Shown here: positions 18,160 through 26,304 of the stretch, in pieces
Layout: every line of letters begins with the position of its first letter
Position numbering within the stretch: position 1 is the first letter of the stretch
Origin: Opitutaceae bacterium
Lineage (GTDB): Bacteria > Verrucomicrobiota > Verrucomicrobiia > Opitutales > Opitutaceae
NCBI GenBank assembly: GCA_028284385.1
Contig: JANQRT010000026.1
Span: 62,001-126,000, forward strand
Length of the DNA stretch: 64,000 bases
Reading direction: 5' to 3'
Made by a program: the position numbers and the translations under genes
Notes under the pieces: generated by a model
What the model saw: only the letters and a program-made list of their open reading frames with translations
The model's database searches: none
What the model was told of the DNA's origin: nothing

Positions 18160-19245
18160 CTATGCGAGAATGACGGTTTTTCCGGTGCGGAAACTTTCGT
18201 CGGCTGCCAGGACGATACGGCTGGCGTTGCACGCGGCCGCAAGGAGTTCGCTGGTGTCGAGATTTTCGGAAATAGCTTTAAGAAAGTACTCCTGCTCGAG
18301 CTGGAAGAGTTCGTCGTGCGAAGGTTCGGATTCCATGTCGATGTATTCGTCCTGCTTGACGAATTCTCCATTGCCGTCGAGCTCGCTGTGATGAACGAGG
18401 AGGCTCTGCGTAGCGGTATGAGCGGATACGTTGTCGCTTTGACCGCGATCGCCAGCGTCTCTTGCCACGATGGAAACGCTGCCTCGGGGGCCGACAACAT
18501 CTTTGATGAAAAAGGCGGTCTCGCTCATCATCGGGCCCCAGCCGGCTTCGTACCAGCCGACCGAACCGTCTTCGAAGGTGACTTGCAGATGGCCGTAGTT
18601 GATTTTTCCTTCCGATAGTTCGTCGCTGAGGCGCGCTCCAATTCCGGATACGCGTATCGGCTTGGATTGCGTCATTTGGCACATGACGTCGACGTAATGT
18701 ACCCCGCAATCGACTGTGGGAGAAATCGAGGAAAGCAGGTTTTGGTGCGTTTCCCAGGTCTTTCCCGACGATTGTTGATTGAGGTTCATTCGCATGACGA
18801 GCGGTTTTCCCAATGCGCGAGATTTCTCCACAAAACGCTTCCAGCTAGGATGGTGTCGAAGTACATAGCCGACGACTAGCTTGCGATCCGCTTTCTCCGC
18901 CAAAGCGACTAGCTCCTCTGCCTCCTCGATGGTTTCGGCGAGCGGCTTTTCGAGAAAGACGTGGCAGCCTGATTCAAGGGCGAGCTTTGAAAAGGTGTAG
19001 TGAGTGTCTGGATATGTCGAAATGCAAACTGCGTCTGGCTGTGTGGCTGACAAGGCTTCTTCGTAGTCGTTGAATTCCGGATAGGCGGTGCCGAGTTCTC
19101 CCAAGACCTCTTTGCGAGAGTCGGGAGAACGTGTGCAAACGCCGACGATTTCGAAGCCTTCAAGCCGATGGTAGGCGAGAATGTGGGAGCGTCCGGTGTT
19201 TCCAGCTCCTACGCAGAGCACGCGGATTGGGGTTGGGCTGAGCAT
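18160..19245 (-). CDS. cytoplasmic Gfo/Idh/MocA-family oxidoreductase
   Basis: A 361-aa protein without export signal. The N-terminal Rossmann motif is VLCVGAGNTGRSHILAY. The family motif with catalytic Lys is FLEKPLAE (EKP). The C-terminal dimerisation/substrate domain includes VDCGVHYVDVM, where the His usually contributes to the active site. The family oxidises or reduces sugars and inositols at a ring hydroxyl using NAD(P). It begins 1 nt after the stop of the Tat-type paralog upstream, so they are co-translated. A cytoplasmic and an exported enzyme of this family next to DUF1080 suggest that a 3-keto-glycoside is made outside and reduced inside. Confidence 0.85.
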   Translation of the reverse strand: MLSPTPIRVLCVGAGNTGRSHILAYHRLEGFEIVGVCTRSPDSRKEVLGELGTAYPEFNDYEEALSATQPDAVCISTYPDTHYTFSKLALESGCHVFLEKPLAETIEEAEELVALAEKADRKLVVGYVLRHHPSWKRFVEKSRALGKPLVMRMNLNQQSSGKTWETHQNLLSSISPTVDCGVHYVDVMCQMTQSKPIRVSGIGARLSDELSEGKINYGHLQVTFEDGSVGWYEAGWGPMMSETAFFIKDVVGPRGSVSIVARDAGDRGQSDNVSAHTATQSLLVHHSELDGNGEFVKQDEYIDMESEPSHDELFQLEQEYFLKAISENLDTSELLAAACNASRIVLAADESFRTGKTVILA

Positions 19246-19246
19246 T

Positions 19247-20554
19247 TTAGAATTCTCTGTATTGTCGGTTTAGATACTGATTTGCCTTTTTCAGGTTTTT
19301 AATACGCATCTTCTTTGCGTCCCACTTCAGCGTTTTTCCGGGGAAACGGCTGGCGATGACGCCGATCTGAAGGGTTTCGCAGAGCGGACCGCCGTAAGAG
19401 AAAGGGGAGCTGGTTTTCCCCTGTCCCAGACAGGCGTCCACCCATTCTCCATGGTGGCTGCGCGGTTTGAGTTCTGGGCGAGGGACGCTGCGGAGAAGTT
19501 CTTTGGGAAAGGTTTGAGGACCGCTATTATGAGGCATCATGAGAGCTCCTTTTTCTCCGATGAGAACGCACCCTTGATCAGGTAGTTTGCGACCTGGTTC
19601 TAATTCGAGGCCTTCGATCGAGGGCGGCGCGTGCTTGCCGTCGTACCACGTCCATTTGAGTTGCTTGGTCGTATACTGAGTCGATGCGAACCTGTACTCA
19701 GTCGTAGAACTTTGAGGATGCGCGAAATCGTTGTTCTTTTCGCACTCAGTCCGAGCGGTGAGGGGATTTCCAAGCTCTAGAGCTCGATAAGGTGTATCGA
19801 ATATGTGGACACCCATGTCGCCTAGCGTGCCAGTACCAAAGTCGAGCAGGCGTCGCCATTCCATCGGGTGGTAGGTTTGTTCGCGGAAAGGGCGTTCCTC
19901 GGCAACGCCGAGCCAAAGGTTCCAATCGAGGTTGTCTGGCGCATCGATGATCGGGTGTTTGTAATCTGTGGAGGAAAGCCCCCAGTCTTTATTGGACCAG
20001 ACGTGGACTTCGCTCACTTTTCCGATAAGCCCGCTCTTTATTATTTCGACAGTCATGCGTTGAGCAATGGAGGCGCTGACTTGAATGCCGAGCTGGGTGA
20101 CGAGCCCAGTTTCTTCAGCTTTTAGCCGCAGTTCTCGGTTTTCATGAACATTGTGAGCGAGCGGTTTTTCGCAATAGACATGTTTACCTCGCTCCATGGC
20201 GCCCATCGTGATGGGAGCGTGCATATGATCGGGCGTGGATACGAGGACGGCGTCGATTTCGTTGGCCATTTTGTCAAACAAAACGCGGTAGTCTTTGAAT
20301 CCTTTTGCGTTCGGAGCATTTTTGGATCCCTTTGCGAGGCCATTGCTGTCAACGTCTGCTATAGCCACTATCTCTGTATTTGGGAGTCTTAGTAGGGTTT
20401 CGAGATTCAATTCTCCTTGGCCATTGACTCCGATTTGAGCGATGCGAAGTTTTGGCTTAGCGGTGCGCCCGAAAGTCCTGCTCGGCAGTATTGAAAATGC
20501 TGTTACGGCGGCGATGTTCTTAAGGGCTTGGCGTCTTGTTTGCCTGTGATTCAT
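19247..20554 (-). CDS. exported Gfo/Idh/MocA-family oxidoreductase with Tat signal
   Basis: A 435-aa protein. It starts MNHRQTRRQALKNIAAVTAF, a twin-arginine signal that would export a folded, cofactor-loaded enzyme. Cofactor motif: IGVNGQGELNLETLL. Catalytic motif: YCEKPLAHN. The C-terminal half (WNLWLGVAEERPF, DFGTGTLGDMGVHIFD) matches the large bacterial Gfo/Idh/MocA group of planctomycetes and Verrucomicrobia. It is probably periplasmic and acts on a sugar or glycoside. It is adjacent to DUF1080 (27 nt) upstream and the cytoplasmic paralog downstream. Confidence 0.85.
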   Translation of the reverse strand: MNHRQTRRQALKNIAAVTAFSILPSRTFGRTAKPKLRIAQIGVNGQGELNLETLLRLPNTEIVAIADVDSNGLAKGSKNAPNAKGFKDYRVLFDKMANEIDAVLVSTPDHMHAPITMGAMERGKHVYCEKPLAHNVHENRELRLKAEETGLVTQLGIQVSASIAQRMTVEIIKSGLIGKVSEVHVWSNKDWGLSSTDYKHPIIDAPDNLDWNLWLGVAEERPFREQTYHPMEWRRLLDFGTGTLGDMGVHIFDTPYRALELGNPLTARTECEKNNDFAHPQSSTTEYRFASTQYTTKQLKWTWYDGKHAPPSIEGLELEPGRKLPDQGCVLIGEKGALMMPHNSGPQTFPKELLRSVPRPELKPRSHHGEWVDACLGQGKTSSPFSYGGPLCETLQIGVIASRFPGKTLKWDAKKMRIKNLKKANQYLNRQYREF

Positions 20555-20581
20555 TGTATGTGCGGTTTGAAAGAGAGCGGG

Positions 20582-21238
20582 CTAGAGCTCCTGTATGTAG
20601 ATGTTGCGGAAAGCGACTGGGCTTTTGTGGCCGGCGAAACCGATGTGGCCGGATAGGCGGTCTTTACCGGGATGAGGCTTGTTTTGGAAGAAGTCGTTCA
20701 CCTCGGAGAGGTCGGCATCAAGGATAGTGGTTCCATTGAGCTCCACTTTAATCCGGTGACCGGTGACCGTTACCGTTTGGGAGTTCCAGTTGCCGACCGG
20801 TTTGAGATAACCTCGTTTTGCGGCTACTAAGCCGTAAGCGGAACCATGATACTGTCGATCGTCCAACGTAGCGTATTTCTGGGCGCTGTTGTCCAGAATC
20901 TGGATTTCGCACATGCCTGCGTAGGCTGGGTCTCCTTCTCCCGGATAGCGAATGGCCAGACCATTGTTGCCGCCAGATGGGAGCTTGAACTCAATTTTTA
21001 GGATGAAATCGGAGTAACTCGCCACTGTGTATAGCGTACCACCTCTGTCTTCTTTGCATTGGATCGTTCCGTCGACGACTTTGTAGTTTTGCGTCTTTCC
21101 TTGCCAACCTTCGAAGCTTTTACCGTTGAATAGCGAGGTGAAATGGTCGCCCTCGTCGCTACATCTCGAGGGTAGCGGGGATGCTACGACCAATATGTAG
21201 AACCATAACCAAAATAGGGTGAGACGAGGGCGAATCAT
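20582..21238 (-). CDS. DUF1080 3-keto-disaccharide hydrolase-like protein
   Basis: A 218-aa secreted protein. Signal peptide at residues 1-26 (LTLFWLWFYILVVASPLPS). The rest is one DUF1080 jelly-roll: FTSLFNGKSFEGWQG, then SGGNNGLAIRYPGEG, MCEIQILDN, and YHGSAYGLV. DUF1080 members of this fold have been shown to hydrolyse 3-keto-glycosides in Bacteroidetes. The length fits a single-domain member. It is the first enzyme gene after the AraC regulator and precedes the two Gfo/Idh/MocA oxidoreductases, which supports a 3-keto-glycoside pathway (oxidise, cleave, reduce). Confidence 0.8.
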   Translation of the reverse strand: MIRPRLTLFWLWFYILVVASPLPSRCSDEGDHFTSLFNGKSFEGWQGKTQNYKVVDGTIQCKEDRGGTLYTVASYSDFILKIEFKLPSGGNNGLAIRYPGEGDPAYAGMCEIQILDNSAQKYATLDDRQYHGSAYGLVAAKRGYLKPVGNWNSQTVTVTGHRIKVELNGTTILDADLSEVNDFFQNKPHPGKDRLSGHIGFAGHKSPVAFRNIYIQEL

Positions 21239-21314
21239 TCATGCCAACTATAGCCTAAGAAAGCATTGTGCGTCTTGTATAATTCGCGCGCGGGTGTGTA
21301 GAGGCCTACTGTGT

Positions 21315-22058
21315 CTACCAGTGGCGAAACTGCCCGCTGCTACGGTATTCAGAGGGGGATGTGCCCATCACCTTCTGAAAGCTTCGTGTAAAATGGCTGT
21401 GGTCGTAGAAGCCGACTTCTTGGCCAATGGTGGCAACGGTATCGTTCGTCTGGGCAAGTAAATGGCAGGCGGATTGGATTCGAACGTTTATGATATGAGT
21501 GACTGGGGTGATCTTGAAAATCCGTTTGAACCGTCGCTGAAATTGGCCGGTGGAAAGATTGGTGAGTTTGGCGAGTTTATCGATCTTTATTTGGGTAGAG
21601 AAATTCTTGCGTACGTACTCAAGAGCGTCGCCCATTTCTGAATACGGACGAATTTCTCCGTTGGCGTGGGAAAGATCTCGCCCGATGCAGGCCAGGCCAA
21701 TGACTTTGCCGTTTTTTGAATAGAGCGGAGTTTTGGTAGTTACGAACCAGTTGATTGAATTGCGAGGGTCGGGAGCGAGTTCGATGCGATCTACAAGGGC
21801 TTCACCTGTTTCGTAGACGGTACGGTCGTCGGCGATATAGGAATCGGCTTGTTCTTTCGAAAAGAGGTCGTGATCGGTTTTGCCGATCATCTCTTCCACG
21901 CTTTGCAACCCGCAAAGGCTCGATGCAAAGCGGTTGGCCATCATCACGCGTCCTTTCCTGTTTTTGACGACGAAGTAAATTCCAGGAAGGTGATCGAAGA
22001 CCTTGCCCAGCTGACCGCTTTTCAGCTGATCTTGAAATTTGATGACTTCGGAGTGCAT
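21315..22058 (-). CDS. PAS-domain AraC-family transcriptional regulator
   Basis: A 247-aa protein from ATG 22058. A longer frame from 22163 is open, but its first 35 codons are antisense to a TBDR remnant, so the later start is preferred. Residues about 18-130 form a PAS fold (FDHLPGIYFVVKNRKGRVM, MIGKTDHDLFS, GKVIGLACIGRDLS). The C-terminal AraC DNA-binding domain has both helix-turn-helix units: KIDKLAKLTNLSTGQFQRRF and VATIGQEVGFYDHSHFTRSF. The PAS domain may sense a small molecule or redox state. It is the promoter-proximal gene of the DUF1080/oxidoreductase/MFS/NagB cluster (76 nt to DUF1080) and so likely controls it. Confidence 0.85.
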   Translation of the reverse strand: MHSEVIKFQDQLKSGQLGKVFDHLPGIYFVVKNRKGRVMMANRFASSLCGLQSVEEMIGKTDHDLFSKEQADSYIADDRTVYETGEALVDRIELAPDPRNSINWFVTTKTPLYSKNGKVIGLACIGRDLSHANGEIRPYSEMGDALEYVRKNFSTQIKIDKLAKLTNLSTGQFQRRFKRIFKITPVTHIINVRIQSACHLLAQTNDTVATIGQEVGFYDHSHFTRSFQKVMGTSPSEYRSSGQFRHW

Positions 22059-22062
22059 CGGT

Positions 22063-22196
22063 GACTCTTGCTTACTGCTCCACTTTCCGGAATTCGTTTC
22101 TCTACCCAACGGTGTGGATCCATCCCTTTTCTGGCAGGATGCCGAAAGCTTCTCGATTGGCAATACGCAACGGGATCTTAATCCTGAACTTCGTAG
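22063..22196 (+). pseudogene. TonB-dependent receptor fragment
   Basis: The plus strand encodes FPEFVSLPNGVDPSLFWQD followed by AESFSIGNTQRDLNPE. This matches an internal barrel stretch of the intact receptor at 29644-32952 (VPEFVPLPEGVNVSFHWQD, AENFQIGSTRMNILGD). Nothing else of the receptor is seen on either side. The match ends where the left terminal repeat of the MITE-like element begins. It now forms the leader of the AraC gene on the other strand. Confidence 0.75.
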
Positions 22197-22350
22197 CTTA
22201 GAGAGTGTCCAAACGATAAGTCAAATTTGCTGCGATTTTGCACAGATGGTAGGGAGGCTTGTCCTCAAGCCTCCGTATACATGCATCCGAAGCGGAGGCT
22301 TGAGGACAAGCCTCCCTACCTCGCTAATACCACTTTGGACACTTTCTTAG
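22197..22350. mobile_element. MITE-like element, copy 1 (154 bp)
   Basis: Terminal inverted repeats: CTTAGAGAGTGTCCAAA (22197-22213) and, as reverse complement of 22334-22350, CTAAGAAAGTGTCCAAA, 15 of 17 identical. The interior is a nested palindrome from about 22249 to 22320, opening GGTAGGGAGGCTTG and closing CAAGCCTCCCTACC, with inner hairpins. CTTAGAG occurs at both outer edges (22197-22203 and 22346-22352) and may be a target duplication. The left flank through the core is closely related to the right half of copy 2 (52043-52306), read in reverse. It has no coding capacity. Confidence 0.8.
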
Positions 22351-22491
22351 AGTTATTTTTCCCTACTGCATAATGTGATCTCGTTTGATTACTGCTTGGC
22401 GCGGTGGGCTCGCGAAAATCTGTCAAAAGATTATTGTATTGCTGTGTTACCTGTTAAGGTCCTGTGTTTTTTACAGTTCACCCATATAAGT

Positions 22492-24126
22492 ATGGATCTC
22501 GCTACGTGTTTTCGCTCGTTTCAGCTCTCTCAAAAAGCAATTTTCACTGCGGCTGCTATTGTTTGGTCTGTTGTGCCTGCTTTATCGAATGGACCGAATC
22601 TCGTCCCTGATGAGTCAGCAACAGCCCCCAATTATTGGTGTACCTGGTATGCTCAAAATTATTGGCAGCAGCGGGGTGGCGAAATCACAGATTTCGATCA
22701 GATCAATAATCCGAACGCTCGCGAGGAGCTGACCTACAATCACTTGTATGATCAAGAAGAGGGTTGGGTAACAACATATCTTCCGCGAGGGAGAAGCGAT
22801 TACTATTTTCTTATTGATCACGGTTGGCAGACGAAGGAGGCGGATGAGAGAACCGTTTCTGGAAGCAAACCCTTCTTTTCGCTTCAAATAGATCCACGCG
22901 ATTTCGAAGAGTATGGCTACGCCGCTCCTCAAGAGTCATTGCGTTTATTCAACGAGGAGATTATCAGCAATGGCTGGAGGGGTCTTGGGTTGTGGGTTCG
23001 AGGCACCGTAACTGAAGAGGCTGCTCGCACCTTTGTGGAGTGGTCTCGGCATGCTGGGGTCGAGTACTGGAAAATCGACGGAGGCGGTATAAAAGATTTC
23101 CATAGTTTCCGGATAAAGAAGGAAATCTACCCGGAATTAACGCTAGAGTACATTGTTGGTACGGGTCCCCTAAATGATCTTTGGGATGAGCCTGGAAGGT
23201 CCTCCTACCCATCGCCATTTGCGCCAGGTCGGCAAAACAACAAGGCTATGTTGAATATACTCCAGAACACGGACGTATTTCGCACGTACGATGTCGCTCC
23301 GATTCTTGTATCCACTTCCACCATCAAACGAGTTGGCGACATTCTGAATCAGACCCATAACGATTCGAAATTCATTGGCATACTCAATTTGCAAGACGAT
23401 CCGCAGGTTGCGGCGGGAATGGGTTGCCTCATTGCGAGCAAGAGGCATCCAAACTATATGGAGCGAACCTTCAAGGGTGAAGACTTTCATCACCAGATAA
23501 GAGGTAAACGTTTAATTCAAAAACGGATGAACGAGATCGAGCGTTTTGGTCGTTGGCAGCGAATTGCCCCTGCTTTCCCGGCCGGAATCGGTTCGTTCTC
23601 CGCTTCGAGTGAAGAATTGGTTGATAGCTATCCTCATACTCAGCGGGATACCTGGTTTAGGCCGTGCTGGGGAAAAATGGTTTATCAAAGCGCCCCAGCG
23701 GTGATGTCTCGCAATATGCCCCTGCCAAAAGTCAAAACGAAAGGCGACGCGCCCTATGTTATGGCTTCCACTTATCCCAACGGCCCAATTTGCGTGGCTA
23801 CCGAAGGTCGGGTAAAGCCAACCGACCAATGGTATGAGCCGCAGGCTAAAGTGACAATCAGTGTGGAGGACCCCTCGCAACCGATCGGTATCTTCGGTCG
23901 ATACGAAAGTCTGGTCATCGAATTTGATCGTTCGATTCGCAATGTATCAAAAATCTGGGCTCAAGATTTACTGGCTGAGTCGGCGGAGAATATCAAGGGC
24001 ATCGTAAAAAAGTCGGACCGCAGTATTGAGATTCCTGGTGAGGTGATCGATCGAATCGGTACTAGCGCTGGGGACGATGGCGACATTTCAGTTCCGGGGA
24101 TGGTCCTGCAGCTCAAATGGGATTAA
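22492..24126 (+). CDS. unknown secreted TIM-barrel-like protein, possible clan GH-D-type glycosidase
   Basis: A 544-aa protein from ATG 22492, chosen because a signal peptide (FQLSQKAIFTAAAIVWSVVPALS) follows; the frame is open back to 22375. The family is not recognised with certainty. The region HAGVEYWKIDGGGIKDFHSF resembles the (W/F)KxD strand that carries the nucleophile in GH27/GH36-type barrels. Earlier, LIDHGWQTKEADERT and EEIISNGWRGLGLWVRG look like the first barrel strands. The C-terminal about 100 residues look beta-rich. It sits 39 nt before a sulfatase on the same strand, so desulfation and hydrolysis of one substrate is plausible. No close family assignment is claimed. Confidence 0.55.
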   Translation: MDLATCFRSFQLSQKAIFTAAAIVWSVVPALSNGPNLVPDESATAPNYWCTWYAQNYWQQRGGEITDFDQINNPNAREELTYNHLYDQEEGWVTTYLPRGRSDYYFLIDHGWQTKEADERTVSGSKPFFSLQIDPRDFEEYGYAAPQESLRLFNEEIISNGWRGLGLWVRGTVTEEAARTFVEWSRHAGVEYWKIDGGGIKDFHSFRIKKEIYPELTLEYIVGTGPLNDLWDEPGRSSYPSPFAPGRQNNKAMLNILQNTDVFRTYDVAPILVSTSTIKRVGDILNQTHNDSKFIGILNLQDDPQVAAGMGCLIASKRHPNYMERTFKGEDFHHQIRGKRLIQKRMNEIERFGRWQRIAPAFPAGIGSFSASSEELVDSYPHTQRDTWFRPCWGKMVYQSAPAVMSRNMPLPKVKTKGDAPYVMASTYPNGPICVATEGRVKPTDQWYEPQAKVTISVEDPSQPIGIFGRYESLVIEFDRSIRNVSKIWAQDLLAESAENIKGIVKKSDRSIEIPGEVIDRIGTSAGDDGDISVPGMVLQLKWD

Positions 24127-24165
24127 GCCCATTGAGGAGGGAGCGGATATTATCGATAGATAAGC

Positions 24166-25773
24166 ATGAGAGTCTCTCAAAATATAGGTAATATATTTTT
24201 GGGACTGGTCATTATTGGATTTGGGGTTTGTTCCGAACCGATTATCGCGAAAGGCGCGGAAGCGAGACCCAATATAATCGTGTTCATGGTAGATGATCTC
24301 GGGTGGAATCATATCGGCGTTGAAAAGGCGACCTTGAATACCGCGAAAGATATTTATAAAACGCCAAATCTCGATAAACTGGCGAATGGGGGGCTTAGCT
24401 TTACGCACGCCTATGCCCAGCCAAATTGCGCCCCGACACGCGCGGCTATGCTAAGCGGGCAATATCCAGCTCGCATCAATAACGATGTCTATGTTGTTGG
24501 GCATTTGAATCGTTACGGTAATGGCGGATTGACTGAGAACGACGCTAGATTTCGAGGGCCTCGACAAAGCAAAGATGTAGGGGTCGGGGCAGTCACGGTG
24601 GCTGAAGCCCTCAAGCGAAACGGCTACATGACCGCTCACATAGGCAAGTATCATGTTGGTGGACATGCTGGCGATGAGACGATGCCGGAAAATGTTGGCT
24701 TTGATATCAATGTGGGAGGATTCAGTCAGGGAAACCAAGCGACATGCTTTGCATCGAAAAGGGAGGGAGACTGGGTTTTCGAAGGGACTGGTTTGGGACA
24801 TTTCGATAAATACGCCGAGCCTTATTCAGCATCCTACCTTGAGAAAAGAAAACTGCCTTCCTCTCTTCTTGGAACGAAGAAACATATAAGCGACGCCTTG
24901 GGAGATGCGTTAAGAGACACGATCGCTGAGCTCTCGTCGACCGATAGGCCGTTTTACTTGCAGTTCCATCCCTACGCGGTTCATAGCCCAGTCCGAGCGC
25001 GATCTGACTTAAAGTTAGAGGCGATAAATATAATAGGCGATGAAGATGAGGGGATGGCCGACTATATCGGTTTTATATTAGGAGTTGACGAAAATATCGG
25101 TAGAGTGATCGATGCCGTAAGGGATCCAAATGGAGACGGGGACGATTCCGATAGCATTGAATCGAGTACCTTAATTCTGTTTACGTCTGACAATGGAGGG
25201 ACGCACACGGATAATTATCCCCTGCGAGGTGTGAAAGGGATGATAACTGAAGGAGGTATACGTGTTCCTTTAATCGCATATTGGCCAGGAGTTATTCCAG
25301 AGAATACAGTAACCGATTATATGGTGCATTCGGTCGACTATTATCCTACTTTCATTGATTTGGCTGGCGGATTATGGGGACCTTCTGATCAAACCCACCC
25401 ATTGGATGGCGAATCGTTTATGGATATTCTCGAAAATCCGAAATCGAAGCGTAGGCGAGGACCCATATTTTATCTATTCCCTGGATACATGGACTGGCGA
25501 GCAGAGCCTTTTGTGACAATCATCGATGATATTGGAGGAAAACGACTGAAGCTCTCATATTTCTACGAAGATAATGCTTGGGAGCTTTACGACCTTAACG
25601 CTGATTACGGCGAAACTAGCAATATAGTTAAGAAGCATGCTTCAAGCGCGTCGATCCTATCGAGGAAGATTGACGAGTGGTTGAGGAAGACTCATTCCAC
25701 ATGGAATCCGAAGTATCCGCTGTCAAAGGACACGGGCGTTTCGGTTGGTCCTCCTGGGTTTATCGGCGAATAG
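24166..25773 (+). CDS. type I sulfatase
   Basis: A 535-aa secreted sulfatase. Signal peptide at residues 1-31 (NIFLGLVIIGFGVCSEPIIA). Metal motif RPNIIVFMVDDLGWNHIG. Formylglycine sequence CAPTR starting at Cys88 (C-x-P-T-R, a permitted variant of C-x-P-S-R). The second metal motif LFTSDNGGTHTDNYPLRG is typical of the large arylsulfatase A-like S1_16-type groups. Exo-acting sulfatases remove sulfate from marine polysaccharides in the periplasm. It follows the unknown TIM-barrel-like gene by 39 nt. The base composition looks more AT-rich than in the cluster to its left (ATA and TTA codons are common). Confidence 0.88.
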   Translation: MRVSQNIGNIFLGLVIIGFGVCSEPIIAKGAEARPNIIVFMVDDLGWNHIGVEKATLNTAKDIYKTPNLDKLANGGLSFTHAYAQPNCAPTRAAMLSGQYPARINNDVYVVGHLNRYGNGGLTENDARFRGPRQSKDVGVGAVTVAEALKRNGYMTAHIGKYHVGGHAGDETMPENVGFDINVGGFSQGNQATCFASKREGDWVFEGTGLGHFDKYAEPYSASYLEKRKLPSSLLGTKKHISDALGDALRDTIAELSSTDRPFYLQFHPYAVHSPVRARSDLKLEAINIIGDEDEGMADYIGFILGVDENIGRVIDAVRDPNGDGDDSDSIESSTLILFTSDNGGTHTDNYPLRGVKGMITEGGIRVPLIAYWPGVIPENTVTDYMVHSVDYYPTFIDLAGGLWGPSDQTHPLDGESFMDILENPKSKRRRGPIFYLFPGYMDWRAEPFVTIIDDIGGKRLKLSYFYEDNAWELYDLNADYGETSNIVKKHASSASILSRKIDEWLRKTHSTWNPKYPLSKDTGVSVGPPGFIGE

Positions 25774-26304
25774 GAAGTGCTGGGTCGTTTTGTCCTCTTC
25801 TTATATATAGCAAATCAAAAGCGACCGAATAATATTCATAGAACATCAATGGGTTAGAGTTCCGGGACCATTAACCGTATGTATCGCCTCTCCTGTTTCC
25901 GCATCCACATATTTGATACGTCTTGAGTTTGAGAAGTACAAGCCCCTAGTCTTCGAACTATTGAGTCTGATGGTCTAACCGGCCCACGTTCAGTCTCAAT
26001 TGTCCTCTTTGAGAATCAAATCAGGTATAGACGCGTAATATGTGGAATCGGCCTATCAATTTGAAAAGCAATAACTTAAAAATTCCAGAACTGACCTTGG
26101 TTTGACACTAGCGGTACAATGATATTGTTTGGGCAAAAGGTCGTTCGATCTGTTCAGTTTCGTAAAAGGTAATCAGCCAAAAATGTCTGGATTTTGAAAG
26201 TAGATTGAGATGCGAGGTAGAAGGGCCAGTCAAGAGAAGTTCGACATTACGAGTTCAATGGGAGCTGTCTTTGAGGGACGAGTTCGGAGTGTTTGGAGGA
26301 TCTA
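25774..26304. other. intergenic region with a small gene remnant
   Basis: About 530 bp without an intact gene. It holds the short minus-strand coding remnant at 25846-25974. Otherwise it is AT-rich DNA that should contain the promoter of the sigma factor/kinase pair. A TTGACA at 26102-26107 with TATTGT at 26123-26128 is the best promoter-like pair, but the 15-bp spacing is short. Confidence 0.4.
25846..25974 (-). pseudogene. short C-terminal coding remnant, family unknown
   Basis: The minus strand carries 42 codons between stop codons, with no start. It includes RGLYFSNSRRIKYVDAETG followed by EAIHTVNGPGTLTH and a stop. The regular, protein-like composition suggests the end of a former gene, perhaps a propeller-type protein, but no family is recognised. 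Confidence 0.35.

Noticed and set aside
17561..18871. Long open frames in other frames over the MFS and oxidoreductase genes
   Set aside because: They are rich in Arg/Ser/His low-order sequence and overlap firm genes; explained by the high-GC third positions of the real frames.
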